Counted from the first letter of the stretch, positions 7,857 to 16,434 are shown. The stretch: DNA of 64,000 nucleotides from Brachybacterium nesterenkovii (GCF_900163655.1 NZ_FWFG01000101.1:1-64000); one strand, 5' to 3'. Notes: generated from the letters alone by a model not told the origin. Made by a program: numbers and translations.

Positions 7857-8738
7857 TCAGTCGATGTCGCGCAGGTGCATGCCGCGCTCGACGGTCCCGG
7901 CGTCCCCGGCGCCGAGCGTGCGGTGCGCGATCGCCCACCGGTAGGGGACGGCGCCCGACGCCGCCGCGGCCGTGGTGTCGGCGTCGATGAGGGCCAGGGC
8001 AGCGGCCTCACGCGACGGGTGGAGCGAGACATGCTGGATCCCCTCGCGGGAGTGGACGATCAGCACCCATGCCTCGTCGACGGGGCTCACGCCCGGTCGC
8101 TGCGGCTCCTCGTCGGCCGGCGACGACAGGTGCGCTCCGTCTGCGTCGTCGGGCGCTCCGTCGCGCGTGGTCCCGGCGTCGAGCGCGGCGCGGGGCCCTG
8201 TTGCTTCTGCCCGGGTGGAAGCCAGCTGTGCCGGCGGCCGCGACAGCGACCGGGCGAGCGCGTTGCCCGGCGTGCAACCCAGACGGTCCACGACCTCCTC
8301 CCGGGTTGCCGCGAGGTCCATGTCGATGATGCGCTCGGCCAGCTCCTGCTCGCGCACGCCGGTATCGGCGCTGATCCGCGGCAGGCGCGGCTCCCCATCG
8401 GCCCAGGCGGTGCGCAGGAGGTCGTCCAGGGCGGCGTCGAGGAACGGCAGGTCCCGGAACTCGTGCCATGCCCGTGCGTGGCGATGCCATGCGAAGGAAG
8501 GGTCGGAACAGACGCGCTCGCGCAGCTCGGCCATGGTCTCGGTGTCGAGTCGCCCCAGCACCATGTCCTCGGGGGTGCTCACCAGGTACTTCGCCCGTGC
8601 ACGCACGGCACCGGTGGTGCGTCCGAGGCGGCCGGCGAGGGCATCGTCGTCGAGGCCCTCACGCAGCCCGGTGATGATCTGCGCGTAGTCGTCCTCGTGC
8701 CAGCTGCGTCCGTGGCGGTCGCGGTGCTCCTGCGGCAT
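7857..8738 (-). CDS. hypothetical protein with SANT/Myb-like helix-turn-helix
   Basis: I do not recognise this 293-residue protein as a whole. Residues about 8-50 (GRSWHEDDYAQIITGLREG through LGRTTGAVRARAKYL) resemble a SANT/Myb-like helix-turn-helix of the kind that binds DNA. The middle is helical and acidic. About residues 185-235 are a low-complexity linker rich in Ala, Arg and Asp. The C-terminus (AWVLIVHSREGIQHVSLHPSREAAALALI) looks like a small separate alpha/beta domain. The ATG at 8738 is preferred to the long upstream extension, which runs into the tRNA-Ser region. A DNA-binding or regulatory role is inference only. Confidence 0.65.
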   Translation of the reverse strand: MPQEHRDRHGRSWHEDDYAQIITGLREGLDDDALAGRLGRTTGAVRARAKYLVSTPEDMVLGRLDTETMAELRERVCSDPSFAWHRHARAWHEFRDLPFLDAALDDLLRTAWADGEPRLPRISADTGVREQELAERIIDMDLAATREEVVDRLGCTPGNALARSLSRPPAQLASTRAEATGPRAALDAGTTRDGAPDDADGAHLSSPADEEPQRPGVSPVDEAWVLIVHSREGIQHVSLHPSREAAALALIDADTTAAAASGAVPYRWAIAHRTLGAGDAGTVERGMHLRDID

Positions 8739-8963
8739 GGCTGCCCCCGGGGTATTGTGCGGAGGGGAGGTCCCGCCGCTCTCGTCGACTCTAGGCGCAA
8801 GGGCCGACCGACGAGATGGGGACAGCGGCGAAGAGCGCGGCAGAGCAGGCCGGGCGGTGGCCGGGCGGGGACGGTGCAGGAGATGGTGGAGTGCTGCAGG
8901 GCGGATAGAGAGGAGCTGCTGTCGGACCCGCGGACGACCTGGAGACGCCGGGTATCCTGGATC

Positions 8964-8982
8964 GGCCCGCTCCGGCGGGCCG
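8964..8982. other. short GC hairpin before tRNA-Ser
   Basis: GGCCCGC and GCGGGCC flank a TCCGG-type loop immediately upstream of the tRNA 5' end. It could be a processing signal or an attenuator; there is no T-tract. Confidence 0.4.
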
Positions 8983-9070
8983 GGAGGGTTGACAGAGCGG
9001 CCGAATGTGGTGGTCTTGAAAACCACTGTGCAGTGACCCTGTACCGCGGGTTCGAATCCCGCACCCTCCG
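8983..9070 (+). tRNA. tRNA-Ser(UGA)
   Basis: An 88-nt serine tRNA. The acceptor stem GGAGGGT pairs with ACCCTCC followed by discriminator G. The anticodon arm is GTGGT-CTTGAAA-ACCAC (anticodon TGA, reading UCA codons). There is the long variable arm typical of tRNA-Ser and a GGTTCGAATCC T-arm. CCA is not encoded. A -10-like TATCCT lies at 8953-8958. Confidence 0.97.
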
Positions 9071-9115
9071 CCGTGCTTCTGCTCCTCCCTGCGCCCTCTC
9101 CCGCTCGAGGTCCCC

Positions 9116-9883
9116 ATGCTCGCTGCCCGACGCGCCGTCACCGCGCTCCTCGCCCCCGCCCTCGCCGCCGTGCTGATCCTGGCCGGGGCCGGGCCCGCCT
9201 CCGCGCGGGTGGACCGCACCGGCGTCTACTCGCTGTCCTACAGCTCCGACCTCGTCTACGCGTCGACCGCCTGCGACTGCTTCTACACCCTCGACTACGC
9301 GGGCTGGCGCGACCTCGGCTTCCCGGCGGCGCGGCGTGCCTCCAGCGACTTCGTGAAGTACCCGTGGTCGCCGTCGATCTACGCGGTGACGTACTTCGGT
9401 CCGGACCGGGACGACTGGATGTGGGAGAAGATCGAGTACGACGAGTGGACGCGGGCGGGCAAGCCGGCGCCGCGGATCGCCGGGTGGATCGAGGGCTCGT
9501 ACTACTACCGGCTCGAGCTCAACAGCGACATCTTCGTCCTCGCCCCCGACGGCACCCGCCACCGCCTCACCCCGCAGGAGTGGGCCGCGGCCGGCTACCC
9601 GGCACCCGAGGTGCGGCGCAACGAGGGGCTGGTGAAGCTCTCCTGGTCGGGCGACATCCTCATGCTCACCGACGTCGCCGCCGGCCAGGGCTACAAGCTC
9701 AGCTACGGCGACTGGCGCGACCTGAGCTTCCCGACGCCGATGAGCGTCACCCGCATCAGCGGGGACCGCGTGTTCCGCTACGCGTCCTCGCCGGACATCT
9801 ACTACCAGGGCGCCGGGATCACCGTGAAGCTCACCGGTGCGCAGTGGGCGGCGATGGGATACCCGAGCCCGCAGGTGATCTGA
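9116..9883 (+). CDS. secreted protein made of five GYPAP-type repeats
   Basis: A 255-residue exported protein. A signal peptide (residues 1-31, basic MLAARRAV start, hydrophobic core, cleavage after ASA) is followed by five tandem repeats of about 45 residues. Each has a S.DIY or S.DLVY strand, a short spacer, a (K/R/T)L(T/S/D)Y or LT turn with an aromatic W, and a G(F/Y)P(A/T/S)P ending, for example LTPQEWAAAGYPAPEV and LTGAQWAAMGYPSPQV. Similar units occur, to my knowledge, as C-terminal cell-wall modules of amidases and peptidases in Micrococcales; here they stand alone. The gene begins 45 bp after tRNA-Ser, in the same direction, and may be read from the tRNA promoter. Function unknown; wall binding is an inference. 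Confidence 0.8.
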   Translation: MLAARRAVTALLAPALAAVLILAGAGPASARVDRTGVYSLSYSSDLVYASTACDCFYTLDYAGWRDLGFPAARRASSDFVKYPWSPSIYAVTYFGPDRDDWMWEKIEYDEWTRAGKPAPRIAGWIEGSYYYRLELNSDIFVLAPDGTRHRLTPQEWAAAGYPAPEVRRNEGLVKLSWSGDILMLTDVAAGQGYKLSYGDWRDLSFPTPMSVTRISGDRVFRYASSPDIYYQGAGITVKLTGAQWAAMGYPSPQVI

Positions 9884-9899
9884 GGGGCGGGCTCCTGCG

Positions 9900-9967
9900 A
9901 GAACCGGTAGCCATGCGTGCAGACGGCCCTCGCAGGAGGAGCGTCTGCACGCATGGCTACCGGTTCT
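9900..9967. repeat. long intergenic inverted repeat IR2
   Basis: Two perfectly complementary 26-nt arms (9900-9925 and 9942-9967, starting AGAACCGGTAGCC) surround a 16-nt loop. The loop itself contains CTCGCAGGAG (9930-9939), which is complementary to CTCCTGCGAG just upstream (9892-9901), so two alternative foldings, or a pseudoknot, are possible. It lies 17 bp behind the secreted repeat protein gene and before the dehydrogenase pseudogene. Confidence 0.93.
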
Positions 9968-10178
9968 GTCAGCGGTGCCGCCGGAAGCGGGACTCCTGCG
10001 TGCATCTGCCGACCATATGGGCGCCGCCCGACCACAGGAGCCCCGTGTCCTGATCCGGCGTCCGGCCGAAAGGCCCGTTCGACCCGCCCGCAGCGGACGT
10101 ACCGTGAAGCGCATCACGCCACGGCAGAGCGGCCCGGCCCGGGTCCGCCGCGCGCGTGCCCTGCCGAGGAGGAACACC

Positions 10179-10966
10179 ATGGAGATCACCGCCGTCGTCG
10201 CCGACCACACGGGAGCCGAGCTCGCCGTCGAGACCCTCGAGCTCGCCAACCCAGCCCGGGCGAGGTGCTCGTCCGCCTCGTCGCCACCGGCGTCTGCCAC
10301 ACCGACACCATCACCCGTCACGGCGACCTCCCGCTGCCACTGCCCGGCGTGCTCGGGCACGAGGGCGCGGGTGTCGTCGAGAAGCTCGGCGAGGGCGTCG
10401 ACCGGCTCGCCGTCGGCGATCACGTCGTCATGGGCTGGGCCTCCTGCGGGAGCTGCCGCAACTGCCGGCGCGGCGAGCCCAAGTACTGCGACCTGCTCGG
10501 CCCCGCCGTCGGCGCGGGAGTGCGGTTCATGGGCCCGAACGCCGGGACCAGCGCCTACTCGCGCCCCGACGGCACCCCTGTCTCGGGCCACTTCTTCGGG
10601 CAGTCGTCCTTCGCCACCTACTCGATCGCGCTCGCGAGCTCGCTGGTGAAGGTCGATGCGGATCTCCCCCTCGAGATCCTCGGGCCGCTCGCCTGCGGGC
10701 TCAGCACGGGGGCCGGCGCGATCATGAACACCGCGAAGCCCCAGGCCGGGGACGCCGTCGTGGTGTTCGGCGTCGGCGCCGTCGGACTCGCCGCGATCAT
10801 GGCCGCCCGCAACTCGCCCACCGCGGCGATCGGCCTCTACCGGCAGGGGCGCTTCCCGTTCGACGAGCTGGCGCGGATGTACGAGCTCGCGGACGTCGAG
10901 CAGGCGATCGCCGACAGCGTCTCGGGCGAGGTGATCAAGCCGGTCCTGCGGATCTCGGAGGTCTGA
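10179..10966 (+). pseudogene. broken zinc alcohol dehydrogenase (aryl-alcohol type)
   Basis: The gene starts with a strong ribosome site (GAGGAGGAAC) and MEITAVVADHTGAELAVETLEL, then loses frame near 10250-10262. The next frame continues with PGEVLVRLVATGVCHTDT, GHEGAGVVEKLG and the structural-zinc cluster CGSCRNCRRGEPKYC, all typical of benzyl/aryl-alcohol dehydrogenases. After FGVGAVGLAAIMAARN the sequence jumps straight to IGLYRQGRFPFDELARMY, which normally comes some 100 residues later, so most of the NAD-binding Rossmann fold is missing. One frameshift plus one large internal deletion make a functional enzyme very unlikely. Confidence 0.88.
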
Positions 10967-11024
10967 GGCGGGCTCGCCGACAGCCGCCCGTCACGAGCGG
11001 CCCCCGCCCGTCACGAGCGGCCCG

Positions 11025-12023
11025 TCACCGCCTCCGGAACCGCTCCTGCGGCGTCGCGGAGAGCGCCTCGCGCCCGTGCGGGGCGTCCCATCCCGACTGG
11101 TCGGGCCCCTTGGGGATGATGCCGTAGGCGCTGGTGACGCCCTGGGAGCCGAAGTACCCCTCCTTGATGGCCTGGAAGTCGGTCGTGGAGCCGAAGCCGG
11201 GGGTCTGGTACAGGTCGCGCGCGTACACCCACAGGTGCTCGAAGTCCACGAGGCGCTGCCGGTTGGCCTTGAAGCCGCCGTAGTAGGCGGCGTCGAAGCG
11301 GGCGAGCGTGACGTACAGGCGCACGTCGGCGTCGGTGATGTGGTCGCCGAACAGGAAGCGCCGGGTGGCCAGGCGCTCCTCGAGCTCGTCGAGACCGGCG
11401 AACAGGGCGTCGTAGGCCGCGTCGTACGCCTCCTGCCCGGTCGCGAAGCCGCACTTGTAGACCCCGTTGTTCACGGTGTCGAACAGCCAGGTGCTCAGGG
11501 CGTCGATCTCGCCTCGCAGCTCCTCGGGGTAGAGGTCGGGGGCGTCCGGCGCGTGCAGCGTCCGCCAGGCGGTCTCGAACTGGGTGGACAGGTGGTGGTA
11601 GTCGTTCGTGACGACCTTGCCGGTGGTGACGTCGACCACGGCGGGGACGGTCGCGCGCCGGTCGTAGTCGGGGTCCGCGGCCCGGTAGGCGTCCATGAGG
11701 AACTCGATGCCGAGCACGGGGTCGACGCCGCCCTCGTCGAGGGAGAAGTTCCAGCCGCGATCGTCGCGGCGCGGGTTCACGATGCCCACGGAGATGGCGT
11801 CCTGCAGCCCCAGCACCTCGCGGACGATCAGCTGGCGGTGCGCCCACGGGCAGATGAGGGCGGCGATCAGGCGGTAGCGGCCGGCCTCGACGGGCAGCTC
11901 GCCGGGCCCGTCGCCGAACGGCGTCGTGAAGGCGTTGGTCTGGCGGGAGAACCCGCCCTTCCCGTCGGTCTCGGTCGTGGTCTCGGGGATCTCTCCCCGG
12001 GCCGATGCGGCGGTGTCGGTCAT
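11025..12023 (-). CDS. Xi-class GST, glutathionyl-hydroquinone reductase-like (copy 1)
   Basis: A 332-residue member of the YqjG/ECM4 family, which reduces glutathionyl-hydroquinones to hydroquinones. The catalytic Cys is in the ICPWAHRQLIV motif (around residue 60). Other family marks are TVPAVVD, NDYHHLSTQFE, NNGVYKCGFA, and the C-terminal helical domain ITDADVRLYVTLARFD. Actinobacteria generally make mycothiol rather than glutathione, so the natural thiol adduct is open. ATG 12023 has a GAGGAGG ribosome site. It lies 10 bp behind a close paralogue of the same length and is the last gene of the group. Confidence 0.9.
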   Translation of the reverse strand: MTDTAASARGEIPETTTETDGKGGFSRQTNAFTTPFGDGPGELPVEAGRYRLIAALICPWAHRQLIVREVLGLQDAISVGIVNPRRDDRGWNFSLDEGGVDPVLGIEFLMDAYRAADPDYDRRATVPAVVDVTTGKVVTNDYHHLSTQFETAWRTLHAPDAPDLYPEELRGEIDALSTWLFDTVNNGVYKCGFATGQEAYDAAYDALFAGLDELEERLATRRFLFGDHITDADVRLYVTLARFDAAYYGGFKANRQRLVDFEHLWVYARDLYQTPGFGSTTDFQAIKEGYFGSQGVTSAYGIIPKGPDQSGWDAPHGREALSATPQERFRRR

Positions 12024-12033
12024 GCGGGCCTCC

Positions 12034-13032
12034 TCAGGCGGCGGGACGGCGGTAGGGCTCATCGGGCGTGGACGACAGCGCCGCGCGGTCCGCGGGGACC
12101 AGCCAGGCGCTCTCGTCGGGCCCGGCGGGCACGATCCCGTACTCGCTGCGGACGATGGGGATCGAGTAGTAGTGGCGCTTGATGTGGTCGAAGTCCGTGG
12201 TGGATCCGAAGCCCGGCAGGGCGTACAGGTCGCGGGCGTATCCCCACAGGTGCGGGAACTCCGTCAGGCGCTGGCGGTTGCAGTGGAAGGCGCCGTGGTA
12301 GGCGGCGTCGAAGCGGGCGAGCGTGGGGTAGAGGCGGACGTCGGCGTCCGTAACGTGGTCGCCGAGGAGGAAGCGCCGGGTGGCCAGGCGCTCCTCGAGC
12401 CCGTCGAGGGTCGCGAAGAGCTCCTCGTAGGCCTGCTCGTACGCCTCCTGGGTGCGGGCGAACCCGGCCTTGTAGACGCCGTTGTTGACGCGGTCGAAGA
12501 CGAGCGCGCTGATCTCGTCGATCTCGCCGCGCAGCTCCTCGGGGTACAGGTCCGGGGCTCCGGGCGCGTGCAGCGGCCGCCAGACGGTCTCGAACTGCGT
12601 GGACAGATGGTGGTAGTCGTTCGTGACGACACCGCCGGTGGTCAGGTCGATCACGGCCGGGACGGTGGGGCGCCCCGTGAACTCGGGGTCGGAGCGCCGG
12701 TAGGCCTCGGCGAGGGTGCGGATGCCCAGCACGGGGTCGACACCGCCCTCGTCGAGGGTGAACTGCCAGCCGTCGTCGCCGCGGATCGGGTCGACGACGC
12801 CCACGGAGATGACGTCCTGCAGCCCCAGCACCTCGCGGACGATCAGCTGGCGGTGCGCCCACGGGCACAGCAGCCCGACGATCAGGCGGTAGCGGCCCGC
12901 CTCGACGGGCAGCTCGCCCGGTCCGTCGCCGAACGGGGTGGTGAAGCGGTTGGTCTGGCGGCGGAACTCGCCGCCCGCGCCCGCCTCCGCATCGAGGTGG
13001 ACGGACGTGTCCTTGGCGGATCGTGCGGTCAT
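12034..13032 (-). CDS. Xi-class GST, glutathionyl-hydroquinone reductase-like (copy 2)
   Basis: Also 332 residues and strongly similar along its length to the next gene, so the pair arose by tandem duplication. The catalytic motif is LCPWAHRQLIV, and NDYHHLSTQFE, NNGVYKAGFA and VTDADVRLYPTLARFD are kept. The copies differ most in the N-terminal 35 residues and in the last 60, suggesting different substrates or partners. The ATG overlaps the stop of the upstream transporter gene (ATGA), so translation is coupled to it. That coupling suggests the reductase acts on a compound moved by that transporter. Confidence 0.9.
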   Translation of the reverse strand: MTARSAKDTSVHLDAEAGAGGEFRRQTNRFTTPFGDGPGELPVEAGRYRLIVGLLCPWAHRQLIVREVLGLQDVISVGVVDPIRGDDGWQFTLDEGGVDPVLGIRTLAEAYRRSDPEFTGRPTVPAVIDLTTGGVVTNDYHHLSTQFETVWRPLHAPGAPDLYPEELRGEIDEISALVFDRVNNGVYKAGFARTQEAYEQAYEELFATLDGLEERLATRRFLLGDHVTDADVRLYPTLARFDAAYHGAFHCNRQRLTEFPHLWGYARDLYALPGFGSTTDFDHIKRHYYSIPIVRSEYGIVPAGPDESAWLVPADRAALSSTPDEPYRRPAA

Positions 13033-14399
13033 GCGGGCAGCTCCTCGGTGGTGGGGCGGTCGGTGAGGTCCTTGGCGCGGGTCTCGGGGATCGTCAGGGC
13101 GACGCCGAGGGAGACGAGCACGGCCAGCGTCACGTAGACGCCGAAGTTCTGCGGCCCCCAGGTCCCGGCGATCCACGCCTGCAGCGCGGGCACGGTCCCG
13201 CCGAAGATCGCGGTCGCGAGCGCGTAGCTGAAGCCGACGCCGATGGTCCGGACGGACGTCGGGACCAGCTCGGCCATCAGGGCGGGCAGGATCGACAGCG
13301 GCGCGGCCAGCAGCACGAGCGAGACGCCCATCGCCAGCAGCATGTGCTGCCAGGAGCCGTCGAGCAGGCGCATGAGGGGCCAGGTCGTGACGGCGACGCC
13401 GATGAAGCCGATCAGCACCACGGGGCGGCGCCCGATGCGGTCGGACAGGCGGCCCCACAGCGGCAGGGTGATCATGGCCAGGACGTTCGCGGCGACGGAG
13501 GCCCACATGACGGCCGTGGGATCAGCGTCGAAGATCGCGATGTGGTAGCCGGCCATCGCCGCCCAGTTCTGGAAGGCGATGGTGATGCCGAGGGTGAGGC
13601 CGATGATCTGCAGGGCCGGGCGCCAGGAGCGCAGCATCTCGCGCAGGAGGCTGGGGCGCGGGCCCGCCGCGGTGGCCTCGAAGACGCTCGTCTCCTCGAG
13701 GCGCGACACGAGGACGACGGCGATGACGCCGGCGACCCCGGCGACGAGGAACGGGATGCGCCAGGCCCAGGCGGTCAGCGCATCCGGTCCCAGCGTGCTG
13801 GACAGGATCGCGCCCAGGAGCGTGCCGGCGACGCCGCCGAGCATGATCGAGACGTAGATGAGCGAGGACCAGGCGCCGCGGCGGCCCGGCGAGGCGATCT
13901 CGGAGATGTAGGCGCCGGCGGCGGGCTGCTCGCCGCCGTGGGCGAGGCCCTGGACGATGCGGGCGACGACGAGCAGGATCGCGGCGCCGAGGCCGATCGT
14001 CTGGGCGGTGGGGGCGACGGCGATGAGCAGCGTGCCGATCAGCGCCGTGGCGGAGGTCGCGAGGAGGGAGGCGCGGCGTCCGTGCACGTCGGAGATGCGC
14101 CCGAAGACCAGGCTGCCCAAGGGGCGGGCGATGAAGCCGACCGCGAAGACGACGAGGGTCTCGAGGTATGCCGTGCGGTCGCCGCCCTGGCCGAAGAAGG
14201 AGGCGGCGAAGAAGGCGGCGAACGTGGAGTAGATCGTCCAGTCGAAGACCTCGACGGCGCTGCCGATGAGGGCGGCGCCGAGGCGTCGCCGGGACTGCGG
14301 GGAGGGGGTGGGGGTCGTCGCGGCCGCAGCGTCGGGCGCGGCGGAGGCTGCGGGCGCGGTGGCGGACGCGGGCGAGGCGATGGGAGCGGGGCTGGTCAT
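13029..14399 (-). CDS. MFS transporter, MHS (metabolite:H+ symporter) type
   Basis: A 456-residue, 12-helix major facilitator. The loop 2-3 signature is FGRISDVHGRRASLL, and SDRIGRRPVVLIG is its repeat in the second half. LVVARIVQGLAHGGEQPAAGAYISE and the VFDWTIYSTFAAFFAASFF first helix place it with MHS-type carriers of carboxylates, betaines or aromatic acids. The N-terminal 40 residues are Ala/Pro-rich and poorly conserved. The gene has its own promoter (14434-14452) and is coupled to the two GST-like genes downstream, so the substrate may be a quinone-forming aromatic compound (inference). Confidence 0.85.
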   Translation of the reverse strand: MTSPAPIASPASATAPAASAAPDAAAATTPTPSPQSRRRLGAALIGSAVEVFDWTIYSTFAAFFAASFFGQGGDRTAYLETLVVFAVGFIARPLGSLVFGRISDVHGRRASLLATSATALIGTLLIAVAPTAQTIGLGAAILLVVARIVQGLAHGGEQPAAGAYISEIASPGRRGAWSSLIYVSIMLGGVAGTLLGAILSSTLGPDALTAWAWRIPFLVAGVAGVIAVVLVSRLEETSVFEATAAGPRPSLLREMLRSWRPALQIIGLTLGITIAFQNWAAMAGYHIAIFDADPTAVMWASVAANVLAMITLPLWGRLSDRIGRRPVVLIGFIGVAVTTWPLMRLLDGSWQHMLLAMGVSLVLLAAPLSILPALMAELVPTSVRTIGVGFSYALATAIFGGTVPALQAWIAGTWGPQNFGVYVTLAVLVSLGVALTIPETRAKDLTDRPTTEELPA

Positions 14400-14433
14400 G
14401 GCGTCCTCGGAGTCGGGCGGGGATGGTGACCCC

Positions 14434-14452
14434 ACGATATGCCTGACTTTGG
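14434..14452 (-). promoter_or_regulatory. promoter of the MFS-GST genes with shared motif
   Basis: On the minus strand CCAAAGT (14452-14446) is followed after 6 nt by the -10 box TATCGT (14439-14434), about 34 bp before the ATG. The same CCAAAGT-to--10 arrangement with identical spacing occurs at 16426-16408 before the SnoaL-like gene, suggesting one regulator for both. Confidence 0.5.
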
Positions 14453-14508
14453 GATGCGCATAGCTCGGGTTATGGCTGGTGCGCCACACGCCCACCGCCC
14501 CTCCGGCG

Positions 14509-15822
14509 TCACTCCGGCAGGGGGTCGAACGCCGTCTCCCGCATGCGCAGGTAGAACAGCGTCGAGATGCCCATGAGCGCCACGAGGTACCAGGGGAAGG
14601 CGTCGGGCGCCCCCAGGTTCTTCAGCTCGGTGCCCACGAGCGGCACGGTTCCGCCGATCAGGCCGACCGTCAGCGAGTAGGGGAAGCCGAAGCCGGTCGC
14701 GCGGAAGCGCCGCGGGAACAGCTCCGCGTACGCGGGCATGCTCGAGGCTTGCAGCAGCGCGATGAACGCGTTGCCGACCACCTGGATCACCAGCAGGCGC
14801 GCGACCGAATCGGTGAGGAGCCCGAGCGCCGGGACCGTCCCGAGTGTGAGGGCCAGGCCGCCGACGATCATCGTGGGCCGGCGCCCGAAGCGGTCGGACA
14901 CGAGGCCTGCGAGCGGCACGAGCACCATCAGCGACAGGTGGGTGACCAGCAGCGACAGCATCGACCACTGCAGAGGGAGCCCGTGGTAGGTCGAGGCGTA
15001 CGCGGGGAAGTAGGTGCCCCAGGCGTAGACCATCGCGGTGAAGCCGAGGGTCAGGCCGATCACCTGGATGCTCTGCCGGGGGTGGAGCAGCATCGGGCGC
15101 ACGAGCGAGCGGAGCGTGACACGGTGGTCGGCGGCCTCGGGCGCCTGCGTCTCGGCCATGTGGCGGCGCAGGAACCAGCCGCCGAGCGCCAGGAGCGCCC
15201 CGAGGAGGAAGACGATGCGCCAGCCGCCCGCGGCCATCGCGTCGTCCCCGATCAGGAACGCCAGGCCCGTGACGATCCCGACCAGCAGCACCCCGCCCAG
15301 GTTCCCGAACAGGTTCATGAGGCCGGCCACCCAGCCGCGGCGGCCCGGTCCGGCCGACTCCATCGCGAGCGCGGACACCGAGGCGAACTCGCCGCCGATG
15401 CAGATGCCCTGCACGATCCTCGCCAGCAGCAGGATCAGGGGCGCCAGGGCCCCCACCTGCTCGTACGTCGGGGCCAGGGCGATCACGAGGCTCGCGCCGC
15501 CCATCCCGTAGACGGTCAGCATGAGCGCCCGCTTGCGGCCGAAGTGGTCGGCGACGGCCCCGACCACGAGCCCCGCGAGGGGCCGGGCGATGAAGCCGAC
15601 GGCCAGGATCCCGTACGTGCCCAGCAGGGCGACCAGGCCCGAGGTGCCCGCGGGGAAGAACTGCGGGGCGAAGTAGACGGCGAGGAGCGCGTACGCGGTC
15701 CAGTCGAACCACTCGATGACCTGGCCGATGCCGGCGCCGATCAGCTGGCGCCGCTCGATCCCGAGGCCGCGGCGCGGCGTGGTGAGCTCCGGGGCGTCCG
15801 GAGCCTCGATCGCCGTGCTCAT
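14509..15822 (-). CDS. MFS transporter, MHS type
   Basis: 437 residues, 12 predicted helices. It begins with IERRQLIGAGIGQVIEWFDW, the classic MHS first helix, and has the loop motif VGAVADHFGRKRALML with its second-half copy VSDRFGRRPTMIVG, plus RIVQGICIGGEFASVSALAMES. It is only moderately similar to the other MFS protein at 13029 and is not a recent duplicate. Its ATG shares one base with the stop of the SnoaL-like gene (TGATG), so the two form an operon; 109 bp separate it from the next transporter gene. Confidence 0.85.
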   Translation of the reverse strand: MSTAIEAPDAPELTTPRRGLGIERRQLIGAGIGQVIEWFDWTAYALLAVYFAPQFFPAGTSGLVALLGTYGILAVGFIARPLAGLVVGAVADHFGRKRALMLTVYGMGGASLVIALAPTYEQVGALAPLILLLARIVQGICIGGEFASVSALAMESAGPGRRGWVAGLMNLFGNLGGVLLVGIVTGLAFLIGDDAMAAGGWRIVFLLGALLALGGWFLRRHMAETQAPEAADHRVTLRSLVRPMLLHPRQSIQVIGLTLGFTAMVYAWGTYFPAYASTYHGLPLQWSMLSLLVTHLSLMVLVPLAGLVSDRFGRRPTMIVGGLALTLGTVPALGLLTDSVARLLVIQVVGNAFIALLQASSMPAYAELFPRRFRATGFGFPYSLTVGLIGGTVPLVGTELKNLGAPDAFPWYLVALMGISTLFYLRMRETAFDPLPE

Positions 15823-16325
15823 CAGAGGAACCAGTCGGTGTTCAGCGAGTGCTCGCGGATGGACTCGATGCGCTCGGGCGGGTAGAGCACGCCCTGCGTG
15901 GTCTTCGACTTCGTGACCAGGGTGCGGTGGGAGATGCGCCACCCCTCCGCGGTGCGCACGAGGTCGTCGACGTAGAGGCCGCCAGCGCGGACCTCGAAGA
16001 GGATGTTCGGCTTGTCGGTGGTCTGCAGCGTCACCCAGGTGACCTCGGTGATCGTGCGGGCGTGATCGCCGTCGATCTGGAAGTGGGTGTTGTTGAGCAG
16101 ATGCTGGCCGGAGAGGCGATCGGGGTCGTTGCGGCTGATGAGCCTCGCCTTGAGCTCGGACGCCGGGAGCGTGTCGATGCCCTCGTCGGGCGCCTCGAAG
16201 GTCGCGTCCGGCGTCCAGACGCGGTCGAAGAGCTCCCAGTTCCTCTGGTCGAGGCCCTGGGAGTAGTCGTTCAGGGTGTCCCGGATTTCCTCGCGGGTGA
16301 GGAGGTCCTCGATGGTGAGCGCCAT
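15822..16325 (-). CDS. SnoaL-like (NTF2-fold) protein
   Basis: 167 residues with the SnoaL_4/NTF2-like pattern: a helical start (REEIRDTLNDYSQGLDQRNW), then LFDRVWTPDATFEAPDEG, a central HLLNNTHFQIDGDHA and a final strand with GWRISHRTLVTKSKTTQG. Families of this fold include small cyclases, isomerases, dehydratases and small subunits of ring-hydroxylating oxygenases; the exact activity cannot be called. A GGAAGGA ribosome site precedes the ATG. It is first in an operon with an MHS transporter and is driven by the promoter at 16408-16434. Confidence 0.8.
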   Translation of the reverse strand: MALTIEDLLTREEIRDTLNDYSQGLDQRNWELFDRVWTPDATFEAPDEGIDTLPASELKARLISRNDPDRLSGQHLLNNTHFQIDGDHARTITEVTWVTLQTTDKPNILFEVRAGGLYVDDLVRTAEGWRISHRTLVTKSKTTQGVLYPPERIESIREHSLNTDWFL

Positions 16326-16407
16326 GGCGGGCGGTCCTTCCGGGTGGGGGTCTGCGGTCCGGTCTCGGGCGCCGCGTGGTGATGGGGAGCGGTGCTCGAT
16401 GCCGACA

Positions 16408-16434
16408 AGCATACGCAGAACTTTGGAAGGTCAA
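16408..16434 (-). promoter_or_regulatory. promoter of the SnoaL-like / MFS operon
   Basis: On the minus strand -35 TTGACC (16434-16429) and -10 TATGCT (16413-16408) are 15 bp apart, a short spacing. The spacer contains CCAAAGT in the same position relative to the -10 box as in the promoter at 14434-14452. TTAACGTTAG just upstream (about 16446-16437) is AT-rich for this genome and could be a further regulator site. Confidence 0.55.
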
